From Cydia pomonella (taxonomy: Eukaryota > Arthropoda > Insecta > Lepidoptera > Tortricidae): a DNA stretch of 64,000 bases. How positions within the stretch are numbered: position 1 is the stretch's first letter; each line of letters begins with the position of its first letter. The stretch is from the NCBI RefSeq assembly GCF_033807575.1, contig NC_084711.1:10602001-10666000 (forward strand), written 5' to 3'. This document shows positions 34,756 through 46,819 of the stretch, piece by piece. Made by a program: the position numbers and the translations under genes. The notes below the pieces were generated by a model. The model saw nothing but the letters and a program-made list of their open reading frames with translations. It did not search any database and had not been told where the DNA came from.

Positions 34756-35199
34756 GGTAAGTAAAATAGGCAATTGATTATAGCATGAAATTACAAGAAA
34801 CTTGTATTTTTGTATATAAGAGGCATAGGATAAACGATCTTGGAGGATTTAACAACTGGAGACGCCTTGTCTGTAATTTTCTGTACAAAACAGTCAGCCT
34901 ATTTTTGCGGGGGAGGGGCACGTCAAATGTATGGCTATTTGTACGTAACGTATAAATAGCTATGTCCGATAAACGTCAGTCCATACAATATATATTATAC
35001 ATATGACCATTGACCAAGGTTTTCGACAGAGGGGTAAGCTCTTAAAGGCGATTCCGGTTGTTGAATCCTCCAAGGTAAACAATAAAACGTAGAACAGGAC
35101 AGACTTAGATATATGTTATAGTTCGTGTCATAACCTTTAATAACGTGACAATATGAGTCAAGGCACGTATCTTCGTGAATAACGCACCGGCCCAAGCCG

Positions 35200-36000
35200 A
35201 AAAGTTATCTGATATGAGATCTCAATCTATTGTAATAAGTTCACTAATTATATACAGGCCCATCAAACGTATTTAAAAAAAATAGTAGGTGGTACCTACA
35301 TATTAGCCAAAAATCTTGGGCAAGGCAATTTTGAGAGTAGAAAAGGGCGGCAAATTTTTAAAATGTAGGGGTTAGTTTTAAAATTTTGAATTTCGCGCCT
35401 TTTTCTAGGTTTGCGAGTGTCGAGACTCTATTTAACATTTTTTGCTTAAATTTACTTACCCTAAAAAACTTTAAAATCCCAAAAGCCACTGCCAAATGAA
35501 TCGAGCTAAGCCGTCTTGAACTACGAGTATGTAGTGCGATGTGGCTGCGGTAAGAGCCGACGGTTAAATGCGGTTGTTGCCGAGTTATGTTGTGGGTGGT
35601 ATCGGCTATCGGCAGGGATGGGCGCTCGAGCGGAAGACGGCCCACGGAGCAATGCGTGCGACAGCTCGCCCTCCGCTCCCCGGGCCGCAACGGGAGTAAG
35701 GGTTTGCATCCACTAGGCAAGAAACGAAGATAAGCAACTGATAGCACAGGTACATTTTTATTGAAAATTTGATACATAATGTAAACATAACGTCAGTTGG
35801 TTTAGACACTGTTGTTTTATTTGAATGGCTTATACTTTTTTATCAAATACCTACTAGCTGTTTCCCACGACGACGTAACACACTTTCAACCCATTTTAAC
35901 CCTATTGTGGGATGAATTATCAAAAACGCTAAAATTAATTTTCTCTTATTTTATTGAAAATGTCTTATTACGTAGTTCCAAGTTCCCGATACAAAGGTTC
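35200..36000. other. Intergenic, unassigned, with GC-rich patch
   Basis: 35500-35710 is GC-rich and open on both strands, but shows no domain and no splice context. Nothing else recognised. Confidence 0.3.
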
Positions 36001-36008
36001 ATCCCCTT

Positions 36009-37245
36009 TTTAGGGTTCCGTAGCCAAATGGCAAAAAACGGAACCCTTATAGATTCGTCTTAACCGTCTGTCTGTCCGATTATGTCACAGCCACTTTTTT
36101 CCGAAACTATAAGAGCTATACTGTTCAAACTTAGCAAGTGGATGTATTCTATGAACCGTATTAAGATGTTCACACAAAAATAGAAAAAAAACAACGATAA
36201 ATTTTGGGGGTTCCTCATACTTAGAACTGAAACTCAAAAAATATTTTTTCATCAAACCCATACGTGTGGGGTATCTATGGATAGGTCTTCAAAAATGATA
36301 TTTAGGTTCCTAATATCATTTTTTTCTAAACTGAATAGTTTGCGCGAGAGACACTTCTAAAGTGAAAAAAATGTGTGTCCCCCCCCCCCCCCCCCCCCTG
36401 TAACTTAGATAGATAGATACATTCTTTATTCATAACCACAACATACATGGCATTAGCATCAAAACAAACAAAAAAGAAAAGTGTAAAATAATAACATTTT
36501 TTAGTTAATTAATACGCCATGTGTCGTGGCACAGAAAAGGCGCTGACTCAGCATAATGATGCAGCAAGCCACATCGCTGGTATTCTGCCAGTACCTTACA
36601 CAAAAATGGGCAACGCTTTTTAAACACCTAAGTTGGTACAAGAAATAAAGAAAAACTACTGTGCAATTTGTGTGTGTGCCGTGTACTTTGTAAGTATTAT
36701 GTGAGTGAGTGTATACATATATATGCGTGTGTGCGTGTTTTTTCTATTTTATGGGCTTTTGATAAATTCTAATGAAGATAAAAAGATAAAAACGCGGTTG
36801 GCAAAGTATTTAGTTATAGGAGGATGAAGCGAAAAGGAGTTTAAGGCTTACATTGTTGTTTCTGTTGATTAAGAAGTTGAAGTCGATATTTTACTTTAAA
36901 AATCGCTTTGCTATTTGATTGACGAATTGGAGGTGGTATATTATTCCAACATTTTGTTGCGCGGTACCGAAAACTCCCTCTAAAAGCTGCAGACCGGTGC
37001 TGGGGGACCTGTAACACTATCGCTCGCGAGGCTCTCATTTGGTGATGAATGCTACTTTTTCCAAACCACAGGAGTTTCTTATAGAGATAAGACGGCTGCT
37101 TGGAATTGAATAGTATCAAAGTGGTAAAATGTGTGTCCAAAGTGGTAAAATGTTGAACAAGATCTAGTAAGTAAATTTTTTTAATACGTCTTAAATGGTA
37201 CGGAACCCTACATGCGCGAGTCCGACTCGCACTTGGCCGCTTTTT
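36009..37245 (+). repeat. GGGTTCCGTA repeat split by a LINE insertion
   Basis: Left part 36009-36407 (AGGGTTCCGTAGCCAAATGG, GTCTGTCTGTCC, a 20-bp C run at about 36380-36399) and right part about 37192-37245 (GGTACGGAACCCTACATGCG, CTCGCACTTGGCCGC). The middle is a minus-strand LINE 3' end. Confidence 0.7.
36408..37190 (-). pseudogene. Jockey-like LINE 3' fragment, 5'-truncated
   Basis: The minus strand encodes LFNSKQPSYLYKKLLWFG, then PQHRSAAFRGSFRYRATKCW, then NNIPPPIRQS and a stop at 36841. This is the C-terminal tail seen after the RT domain in jockey-clade elements, followed by a 3' UTR to about 36408 (GAATAAAGAATG on the minus strand). The RT domain itself is absent. Confidence 0.8.
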
Positions 37246-37259
37246 TATTAACCCCTTTA

Positions 37260-38000
37260 GGGGATGCATTCCCAAAAAATGCTGAATATTTTTCTTCTAA
37301 TTTATTATTACACCTTTTCACGAAGTTTCAAGTTCCTAACTTAAAATAAAATTTGATACCCATACAAATATTCATCCCCTTTTAAAGCCTCTTAGGGGAT
37401 GAATTTCCAACATCACTGATATTACTTTTATTTTATCTTAATATAATACCTTTTCAAGAAGTTTCAGGTTCCTCAGTCAGGACACTCTCATTTATATCTA
37501 TAGAGTACTAGTATTGATTTAAACTTTAAGATTAAGTCGAGTAAAGGGTTTCTTTTTCCAAAAACGTCACTTTTGACACTGTCAGATCGGTATCGTATCG
37601 CTATGACATCTTATAAGCATTGTTCGAATACGGCCGCAAGTCGTAAATTGCTTGTACGATAAATAATTTATCGCATAAACTTAAGCTTGCGTGTAAGTCT
37701 CATCTCGTATGTCTTTTCATATGCAAGGAAAGGAAGTTTTACCATAAAACCGATTAAATTAGAGGCATTGGAAATGTTCAGTCATTATGTGAATGAGTTA
37801 ATATGAAAGGGATTATGTGCCGAACCCCCTTTATTCCCACTACCTACTCTTTCAGTGCATTGTGGGAAGCGAAAACGAAAAAACATATTTGCTACGAAGT
37901 GCTACGCAGTAGCCCGTAGCTAATAAATTTCAGATGTTACTGTGGTTAGTTAGTTAGTGCTTCTGGGCATTTTCCGCATAACAACAACCATTGTGCCTAT
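37260..38000. other. Intergenic, no gene recognised
   Basis: Two copies of an AGGGGATGAATTTCC-type repeat (about 37250-37400) and low-complexity sequence; nothing coding. Confidence 0.3.
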
Positions 38001-38262
38001 TTTGCGTGAAACGAGGTAGCGCTACTCTCACCACCCCAGCTCCTCCATGAAGCCTAGCAAAGTTTTCAGGTTGCTAACTGCCTCTCTTAGTGTGCACGGA
38101 GTAGGTATTTGTTCCTGTATACTCTAACCTGTTTGCAGTCTAGGAGAATGTGTTTTGTTGTTTCCTCTTCTTCCATGCACGCTCTGCACATGGGGTTGCC
38201 TGTTTACCCATATTGTGTAGGTGTTTGTTTAGTGTGTTATGTCCTGTAATTAATTCTACAAT

Positions 38263-38545
38263 TTTTAACCAACTTCAAAAAAGGAGGAGGTTCTCAATTC
38301 GTCTGATTTTTTTTGTATGTAGGTATATCTCCGAGAATCGTGAACCGATTTTCAAATTTTTTTTTAATCGAACGGGTATAACCCCGAGATGGTCCCGTTG
38401 GCACCAAGTCGGGGTCTGATGATGGGATCTTGGAGAAATCGAGAGAACTCTTCAAATGTTCTAGATACATGTATGGCGCTTTTGGTAATTTTTGAACTCG
38501 GTTTTATTTTTTGATAAAAAGTTTTATTATACGGAGTTGGTGTCA
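38263..38545 (+). repeat. Interspersed repeat inserted in LINE C-terminus
   Basis: Starts ACCAACTTCAAAAAAGGAGG and includes TCCGAGAATCGTGAACCGAT; a very common moth repeat type that I cannot assign to a class. It separates ILLKT from the IVELITGH of the host LINE, leaving host coding sequence on both sides. Confidence 0.65.
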
Positions 38546-38992
38546 AGGTGTTTTCAGTAGTATTTTAGTGAGCTTGTAGTTCAGTTCTGGTAAAATATCC
38601 TTGGTCTGCCTGCATGTGTCCATGTCATTCCAGTATTTATTGTGCAGTTGTCTGTGATGTAGGTCTATGTGTATGATATTGGTAAGAGTATGATGGGCTC
38701 GGGTGACGGGTCCATATGCCGGTTTTTTGTGAACTTTTCCTAGCCAGTTCGTCCGCTGCATCGTTTCCTCTCGATCCACTATGCCCCTTTGTCCATTGAA
38801 TTGTTACTTTGTTGCCCCCTCTGCTCAGCTCCGTGAGGCTTCCATGAGATTCGAGTATGAGCTCTGTATTAAGTTTGTCGCTGCATAGCGCTTGTAGTAC
38901 TGATTTACTGTCTGACCGTATTAGTATATTATCGTGTTTCACTTGTAGTCTAGCTATAGCATTGCAAGCTTCGGATCTATTATTCCTGGACA

Positions 38993-41826
38993 TTCAGCTT
39001 GGATTAATGATTAATGATAATTCTACTATTAAACAAATCGAAGGATATACATCATTCTGCACCAAAAAATACATAAATAAATCCGGCGGAGTAATTGCTT
39101 ATGTTAGTAACAAATGGTCACCAACCGTTACTGAACCAGATACAATTGACGCAAATTGCTTAAAGATAGAAGTTCCAAATATTTTTACTGTTCTAGGTTT
39201 ATACCGGTCACCGTCATTTATTAATACCGATAATTTTATCTCATCCTTAGATCAACTCCTTAAATTTGTTAGTCGGAATCCTTGCCTCATACTATCCGGA
39301 GATGTAAATATTAACATTGTAGACGCAACATCAGATGAAGAACACGTATCTAATTACCTTGAACTACTTGCTTCTTATGGGTTACTACCATACATCAACA
39401 AACCCACACGTGGTAAATCCTGCATAGATCACATATTCATTCAAAGTACCTTTGAAGCTAAATCAATCGTTTGTTCCACTGACCTCACTGACCATAATTT
39501 GACCATGATAGGCATTAAAACAGAACATCCTAAACAAGCACCTCTGAAAAGATCAACGCTGAAAGTTGACTATGCAGGGCTGTATAAAGAGCTAGAATCT
39601 GTAAACTGGTCCCCCCTTGGATACACTAACTCTGTCGACGACGCAGTATCCAGCTTTAGCACTACAATATCAGAAGCAATCTCAAAACACTCTAAACTCA
39701 TTCAAATAAGCCGCGCCAAGTTCTGCATACAACCATGGATGACGCCTGGGCTCATTAGGTGCTCAAAACAGAGAGACAAACTCCATCTCATCTCAAAACA
39801 ATTCCCGAATGATGACACTAAGAAACTTATTTACACAAGGTATCGCAACTTTTTCAATAATCTTCTTAGAAAGTTAAAAGCAGAATACGAGAAAAACCAA
39901 CTAACCGCTCACAAAAAGTCTCCCAAAAAGTTATGGCAAACCATTAATAAAATTACGCATCGTAATCCATCAGCACCCGCGGTGCAAGATTTGACCAAAA
40001 TAAAAGACAATGAAACGGATTCATTAAACGTTTGTAATGAATATTTTTCCTCAGTCGGCCAAATCCTTTCAAACAAAATACTCGTTCAGGAAAATGAAAC
40101 ACAAGAGTCCCTAGCCAACAAGCTTAAAGTAAACTGGTCCCCATCGAACTCTATGTTCATGCCTCCCACAGATAAGCAAGAAGTCATCTGCCTCATTCAA
40201 AAATTAGACCCTAACAGTTCCCCAGGCCTAGATAACATAAATAATAAGATTTTGAAAGCTATCGCAACAGTGATTGCGGACCCACTTGTAACAATATTTA
40301 ACCTAAGTATTGAGAGCGGAGTATTCCCTTCGGCTTGGAAAATAGCAGCAGTCGTACCGATACATAAAGGAAACGCGAAAAATACACCTAGTAACTATAG
40401 GCCGATATCTCTATTAGGATCTATTTCAAAGATTTTAGAGCGTATCGTTAATAAAAGATTAGTGGCTTATCTCGAAACAAATTTACTCTTAACGAATAGA
40501 CAATTTGGCTTTCGCAAAGGTCTATCGACAGAAGATGCGGTATCGACTCTTACAAAAACAATTTCAAAGCATTTGGATGAGGGACGGGCCTGTGTCGGAG
40601 TCTTTCTTGATTTAGCAAAGGCTTTCGACACAGTTTCCATTCCCATCCTGCTGAAGAAATTGGAAGCATACGGTATTCGAGGTAAAATACTGCATTGGTT
40701 CAATAGCTACCTGACAAATAGAACTCAATGCATCAAAATTGGCAAATACCTTAGTGACATTAAACCAATATCGTTCGGTGTACCACAAGGCAGCATTTTA
40801 GGACCTTCTCTATTTCTCTTATATATAAACGATATCTCGCTTGTATCAATAAAAAATGCTGACATCTTGTGTTACGCCGACGATACTGCAATAGTTTTCC
40901 ACGGTCCTTCTTGGGAGGTTGTCCAAGATACCGCCGAACACGGAATCTCGCTAGTATCAAAGTGGCTGAAACAGAATCTTCTTACCTTGAACACATCAAA
41001 AACTAAGTTTCTTTGTTTCCATAAAACATCTGCTTCATCTCCAAGATCTCTAAGTAATCTTAAAATCCATATCCCTAATTGTTTTACCCCTTTCGCTCCA
41101 GCCCAACTATGCAATTGTGACACCATGACGAGAGCCAGTTCAATCAAGTACCTAGGAATTCAAATTGATGATAAACTCACCTTCAGGGAGCATATGATTG
41201 CTGTCTCAGGAAGAATAAGAAAATTAATTTACACAATGAAAATGCTCCGAGAGTCCGCTAACCTTTCCTTACTTAAAACAGTTTATTTGGCCCTTGGTCA
41301 GTCAATAATAAACTATTGTATTCTTGCCTGGGGAGGCACAACAACTACCAACCTTATAAAACTTGAACGAGCGCAAAGACCTGTTCTAAAAGTAGCCTTG
41401 CGAAAGCCAATGAGATATCCCACATCTACTCTATACCATGACGCTCAAGTGCTCAGTGTTCGAAAGCTATATATAATAAGGGTTGCATTACATGTACATA
41501 AAAAAGCCTTAAACCTCCCCGAATATAAGACATTACTTACAAACAGAATATTCAAAGTACCTGTCACTTCCGTCAACACTTCATTTTCACACCGCTTTGC
41601 AATTTTCTTGTATCCCCGTATCTACAACCGATTAATCAGGCTTTATAAATTTCAGGAACACTCAGTAATTGAAGCAAAAAAGCTACTAATAAAGTGCATG
41701 ATGCACCTATCCTATTCAGAGACAGAGAACCTCATAAGGATACCATACTGATACACACTTGCATACTCATATGAACACAAACATATGCACTCCTATGCAT
41801 CCCAGTCCAATACACACACTCGCACA

Positions 41827-41863
<37 letters not shown>

Positions 41864-42236
41864 GTACAACTCTTATTCTATCCTAATATTTTACTTTATT
41901 AAGTTAATAGAAGGCAACAATTTTATTTTACTTTATCTTTATCTCTATTTCTCTATCTTCTTTCACTATATTAAATATATATCGTCTAGTTTTACAATTT
42001 AGTCTGTGATGTATGTATGTAACGAATGTACCTACCCATTGTTCAATTCTCTAATACTATTTTGTCTAATAATTTCATTTAAACTTGTTATTCGTTATTA
42101 GCATTATTGTATTACTAGATATTTAGGGTTATCATTCTCTCCTCCACGGGACAGGCAAAGCCTAGTGTGGAGGTCAGTAAAAACTGTATCCAAGTTAATT
42201 TTTTTGAAATAAACAATATTTACTTACTTATTTACT
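38993..42236 (+). mobile_element. CR1/jockey-type LINE, long uninterrupted endonuclease-RT frame, 5'-truncated
   Basis: One open frame reaches 41751 with about 917 codons belonging to the element (the first ~47 codons of the open stretch are host DNA). It has an APE-type endonuclease with GGVIAYVSNKW, LGLYRSPSF, SGDVNINIVD and TDHNL; then RT with SSPGLDNINNKIL, NYRPISLLGSISKILERIV, FGFRKGLSTEDAV, VFLDLAKAFDTV, GVPQGSILGPSLFLLYIND and the catalytic YADD codons at 40873-40884; then a C-terminal domain ending LIRIPY. A (CA)n run (about 41826-41862) and an AT-rich 3' UTR to about 42236 follow. The endonuclease N-terminus and any ORF1 are missing. With no stop in 2.7 kb it looks young. Confidence 0.93.
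41826..41862. repeat. (CA)n microsatellite in LINE 3' UTR
   Basis: A nearly pure run of CA dinucleotides 70 bp after the LINE stop codon. Confidence 0.95.
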
Positions 42237-43137
42237 TTACTTAATACCGTGTTGGGTTTTCCTAGAAGTTTTGAGACGTGTATGTTCAGGTCCTCCGAGA
42301 AGACACCATATCCTGTCCCTTCATTTGTTTTTGAGCCATCTGTGAATTTTCTTAGGTTTGTTTAGTCTAGTCCTTCTTTCGGATCTTCTGTTAATGATAT
42401 GGCGTAATCTTTCCAGAAGATCATAGTTTTTGGTATTTTGTCGATGGGCCCTTCCAGCATAGGTAGTTTTGACATCACATTTTCATAGATCTTCTTGTGC
42501 GATGAGCTAAAGGATGTCCATAGGTTTAGATTTTTCAATCGAAGAGCCGTGGTAGCCGCTTCTTTCTGTATGTATATGTGTAATAGTAGGAGTCCTAGCA
42601 TTATTTCTAGCGCCGCTGTCGGGGTGCACATGCTAGTCATGTTACTCTGGTTGCTGCAAATCGTACTTGTAGGATTTACATTTGTATGTACGAGATACGA
42701 ATATGTTTATTATTTTTATTTCACAAGTGGCGTCGCGAACAGTATTCAAGTGGCGCCGCAGATTTGCGCTAAAACAGTCAAGTTGCGGAGACCCGATAGA
42801 TGTACAGTGTGTCTGAGTGTCTGAGAGAGACAGTATCTGTGTATTTATCTATTGAGCCACCCAAAATGTAGTCTCGTCTGAAATAGACGCAAAGGCCAAT
42901 GATGATAATGATGATGTATGAAATGAAAGTATATATTTATTCAAGTCGTTAGAATAAGCGTTAAATAGGCTATTAAGAAAGAAAGATATGTACATATGTG
43001 TCGGTTTATGTATCGCATCAGCAACAAAAAGGATTTTAAACGAAGGAACTTAACGTCGACATCACGAGGTCTCGTTACTCTAGTTAGACGTATTTCAAGA
43101 TATTTCGGTTGTGATGTGAGCAAGTTGCGACATTAAT

Positions 43138-43263
43138 ATATCGTCAAGTGACAAGCAAAACTCACTAATTACCACCACAAGTTCATAGCCATAATGAACC
43201 ATATTGATTTTTGCTTAATTATTTTTTAGTAATTAGTGAGATTTGGTTGTCACCTGACGATAT
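43138..43263. mobile_element. Short MITE, ATATCGTCAAGTGACAA ends
   Basis: Left ATATCGTCAAGTGACAAGC with ACTCACTAATTA, right TAATTAGTGAG with TGTCACCTGACGATAT. The same family is at 17481-17614 (TCGTCAGGCGTTAACTAAAA against TAGTTGTTACCTGACGA). Confidence 0.75.
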
Positions 43264-44164
43264 TATATAAAATAGTCAATTTATTAAATGTAATCACAAA
43301 TCCTTTAAATTATTAAAGGTCAAGATGTTATCTTCCGGTATTATCAATTTATCATATCAGAATAGTGAGCAATCGCCTTTACCGCCGTAAGTACGTTCTA
43401 GTCTTTTTAATTTGCATCATAACATAAAAATATTATTATGACTACGAGTATGCTATTTAGATTGGTATTTAGTTTGTCGTCTTATTTCTATCTGTTACGT
43501 AATGATCGTATCTAAATCTTATATTAAGCAGGTATACATACATAATAATATACTTATCAAGTATAAAAGTCACTTGCAGATACCTATTTATTTACCTATT
43601 TACAGTGACAACTGACAAGCCGACATGAAAAAGATTAGCTACTTTAACGCTCGGAAATATAGACTTCATTTGTAACAAAAATCGATAATATATAGAACTT
43701 TATTATACTAAATTCTGTTAATAGATACTAAGTAATAAAATGATTGTTTGGTTCCATCAAATTAATCCAGTTGATCTCATGAGGGAACCAGAAAGCGGAT
43801 TGTGGAACTCTTTAGTAGTTATTAGCTATGTTTTCTGCCAAAAATAAAAAAATTTAAAAACACACTTTTATTGTCGACTGCAACTGTGATCCTTTAGACC
43901 CTCAATTCATTGGACCCGTTGATAGGAATCTAATGAGCCCAATTCAGGAGATCAAAGAGCTGGCAGCTTCCTCGCTCAACGTATCAGTCTAACGATCCAG
44001 CGAGGAAATGCTGCCAGCGTCTTCGGTACTATGCCGCAGGGGCCATTTTTAGATTTATTTTAGTTTTAGATTTAATTTAGTCACAGATATTACATAATTA
44101 TAACAATAAACTATAAATAAACTTAATAATAATAAAAAAGGCTACAAATAAACTTAAAGTAAAT

Positions 44165-45545
44165 AAAAAACGTCTCCCAAGTCGCTGCCGATGGGCAGTG
44201 TGCCCAGAAGGCTGGCCGCATTGCCACGTTGGATGGCAATGCTTATCCTTTGAGCAAAATACTGGCCAGCCCTCTGGTCACCTGTGGCATCTATAAGGCG
44301 CGACGCTAGGTCCTTGTAGAGCCGACGCGCGCTTGGCCCCCACGGCCCCAGCGTTTCGACCCCAAACGCCTCGAAAATGTAGCTACTGACGAGGGTGGCG
44401 TATTTTCGGCGTTTGAGGTCTTCGGCCGCGGACGCGGCACGACCAGCACCACTGCTGGTACCCGGAAGGTGGGACGGCGCGAGAGTGTCAACGCATGTTT
44501 GTGGAGACCGGTCTGTTTAAGCTTACACGGGGTACAGGTTATGTTAAAGTATGTAACTTTACTTTTGAGTGACATTAACGTGAGACACTTCATTCGGTTC
44601 TTGTCTGTTTTAATTTTTTTTGTCTTTTAATTATTTATATAAGAATTCAAGCCTTGGCGACCCTCTACATCTCCAAGGATAATTTAATATATATTTTTAT
44701 ATTTTATCTCTGACACTTAGAGACTTATACATCTCTAAAGAATTTTAGTATTTTATGGTTTTATTTTTTTATCATAGTTTTTTTTGTGTAATTTGACATT
44801 TAGAGACAGTATACATCTCTAATAAAGTATTTATTATTTCATAGATTCGATATTTGTAATTGTTTTTTTATTTTTTTATTTATTGTTTGTAAAAATGGAC
44901 ATGTAAAAGTGCCCCTGTGGCCTATTTGCTGAATAAATGTTTGATATTTGACATGTGGCATCCCAAACTAGAGGCCGTCCCAACTTCCAAGGCACCAGAG
45001 TCATACCGTCGGGCCTCTTGCCATCGTCCCTTGCCAAACCGACGGGCTCCAGTATGGCCGGAACTTTGACACTGACAAAGGCCCTTCGGATGACATCGTT
45101 GATGCTGGCGTGTCGGGGTATGCGGCCGGCGCTTCTGCCACAAGAGAGTCCATGGTGACCATAACTATCCACCATGGCACCACAACGACAGCGATGGGGA
45201 ACGTTCGTTATAGTCCCTAAACGCAAACAAGCTGCCAGTCGAAAAGTGGAGTTGTCGATTAGGGTGCCTATGGATGGTGAAGGTAGAGCTTGCAACCACA
45301 GTCCCGACTCCCACTCCGCAGTGGCAAGAAGACGAGCTCGATCTGCCGTACCAGTTGACGTATCAACAAGACTATTCCGTACTAGGCGGCAGAGCGGCTC
45401 GTCCCACTGCCTCTGCGAGCAGGGATTGGAAGGTGGATCTGTGTTGCCACAGGTTAGTGACCAAACATTCCTGGCCTCGGTGCAATGTGCTGCCTCTATG
45501 GCCCCAAGAGAAGGGGTTAAAATGCTGTCTTATCTGTGAAATAAA
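44165..45545 (-). pseudogene. Restriction-like-endonuclease LINE, C-terminal region, interrupted
   Basis: The minus-strand frame from 45541 reads QWDEPLCRLVRNSL, ARLLATAEWESGLWLQALPS and then a zinc motif CRCG-x7-HHGLSC (C-x-C-x8-H-x4-C) followed by GRIPRHASINDVIRRA, EPVGLARDDGKRPDG and LVWDATC. CCHC followed by (R/K)PD-x-D fits the R2/R4/NeSL-type endonuclease. After a 455-bp insertion the protein resumes at about 44500 (CVDTLAPSHLPG, RRKYATLVSSYIFEAFGVE, TLGPWGPSARRLYKDLASRL, AQRISIAIQRGNAASLLG, LPIGSDLGDVF) to about 44165. The RT domain is not present. Clade assignment is inferred. Confidence 0.8.
44497..44952 (+). mobile_element. LINE 3' UTR insertion inside the endonuclease pseudogene
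   Basis: AT-rich plus-strand insert ending GCCTATTTGCTGAATAAATG with TTTGATATTTG, a typical jockey-type 3' end. Host sequence resumes so that ACATG is present at both junctions (about 44493-44497 and 44952-44956 regions), a candidate target duplication. Confidence 0.65.
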
Positions 45546-45599
45546 TTATAATATATTTAGTCATATTTTAATTTTAGTTTACATTATTAATTGTTTATA

Positions 45600-46360
45600 A
45601 GGTTATATTATTATGGTACTCTTATATTATTAGAATTATTATATTAATTAATTTTATGAGCCCAACTCAAAGGGGTTTACTACTAGCTACTTAACGTTAC
45701 GCGTACGGATTACGCGGAATCTTGTGAAATTGGCAGAAAGTATGCACATGGCTACTTGTACTATTGTTTTTTGTTCAAACACAGTAAGTGCTCAAGCACT
45801 ATCCTCCCTCAGCACGGCCTTCAGTCTCGCATGTAGCCACTCTTCAGGACATTTCGGGCATTCGTCTCTAAGCGAATCTTGACCTTCGGCCTTTGCAATA
45901 CCTGCCCGCGTAGTCAACGTGCCTATCTTTCACGCTCCGTGGCGAACGAAACGCAACTGTCACAGTCGCAATAATATAGAAGAGTGATAGACAGAGATGA
46001 CTGCGCTACGCTACGGAGCGTTAACGATTGTAACGTTGGCTACGCGGCCTGTCCTTACCACGTTTCACGTAAATTATTGCGGCTGTGCGAATTTTTGTTC
46101 TAAGTCCGACTCACTTGACTGCAGATTTCTAATATGACATATTTAGTATAAGTTTTTGGGGTATTTTTTTTTTCAATTTTGTTGAATAATTTCTAAATCG
46201 TTTACTTGAAAATTATAAAAAAATTGATATCCTCACAATGAGCCGAGCCCTTTCTTTCGATATATGTAACACAATTTAGTTTGCAAAACTTTGTTTTTAA
46301 TTTTCTCATTTACCTACCTACCCTACCCCTGTGTTAAAAAATCATTTGTTTTCGTTACAT
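45600..46360. other. Intergenic, no gene recognised
   Basis: Contains a short inverted pair around 45900-46060 (CCTGCCCGCGTAGTCAACGT against ACGTTGGCTACGCGGCCTGT), probably a MITE of about 160 bp. No coding signal. Confidence 0.4.
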
Positions 46361-46369
46361 GTCCAGCTT

Positions 46370-46520
46370 TGCGTCACAGACCTACATATGTTTACCAAGT
46401 TTCAACTTAATTGGTTCAGTAGTTTCGGTGCAAATAGGCTGTGACAGACGGACAGATAGACAGACTCACGAGTGATCCTATAAGGGATCCGTTTTTTCCT
46501 TTTGAGGTGCGGAACCCTAA
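46370..46520 (-). repeat. GGGTTCCGTA repeat, 5' end on minus strand
   Basis: Reverse complement starts TTTTTAGGGTTCCGCACC and continues AACGGATCCCTTATAGGATC and GTCTGTC. Confidence 0.75.
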
Positions 46521-46734
46521 AAAAGAAGAATAGTTATTTGTAGGTACAACAAGAGAGCAAAGTTTGATATTTCTTTCAAGTGCTTATTTTGAGTTCCGTG
46601 CAAGCGAAAGATTCTATAATATATAATATAACATATTTAGAAGGTAAAAATACAACCTGAAAAAATGTAATCCGTCTTCATCACTATTTCACTAATATTT
46701 TCGTAAGGTATTCTAACAATTTATATATTATATA

Positions 46735-46815
46735 TATCGTTGTCTAAGTACCCTCAACACAAGCCTTATTGAGCTTACTGTGGGACTTAGTCAATTTGTG
46801 TAATAATGTCCTATA
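46735..46815 (+). repeat. SINE type A 3' tail
   Basis: ATCGTTGTCTAAGTACCCTC, then GAGCTTACTGTGGGACTTAG and AATGTCCTATAATAAAAAT. Confidence 0.75.
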
Positions 46816-46819
46816 ATAA

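Larger units (their letters stand above)
38025..42690 (-). pseudogene. LINE (I/jockey-like with RNase H), host of two nested insertions
   Basis: In minus orientation the pieces run 42690-42241, 38993-38546 and 38262-38025. The first reads TPTAALEIMLGLLLLHIYIQ and, after an in-frame TAA, the RNase H start (FTDGSKTNEGTGYGVFSED). The second continues RNase H (IRSDSKSVLQAL, then VTIQWTKGHSGSRGNDAADE) and the spacer ending CRQTKDILPEL. The third gives ITGHNTLNKHLHNMG, a frameshift, and a zinc-knuckle-like NPMCRACMEEEETTKHILLD followed by C. RNase H residues D, D and the HS-G-N-AAD motif are visible. Dead copy. Confidence 0.85.

Noticed and set aside
35358..35809. 139-residue minus-strand frame
   Set aside because: GC-rich patch open on both strands; no domain.
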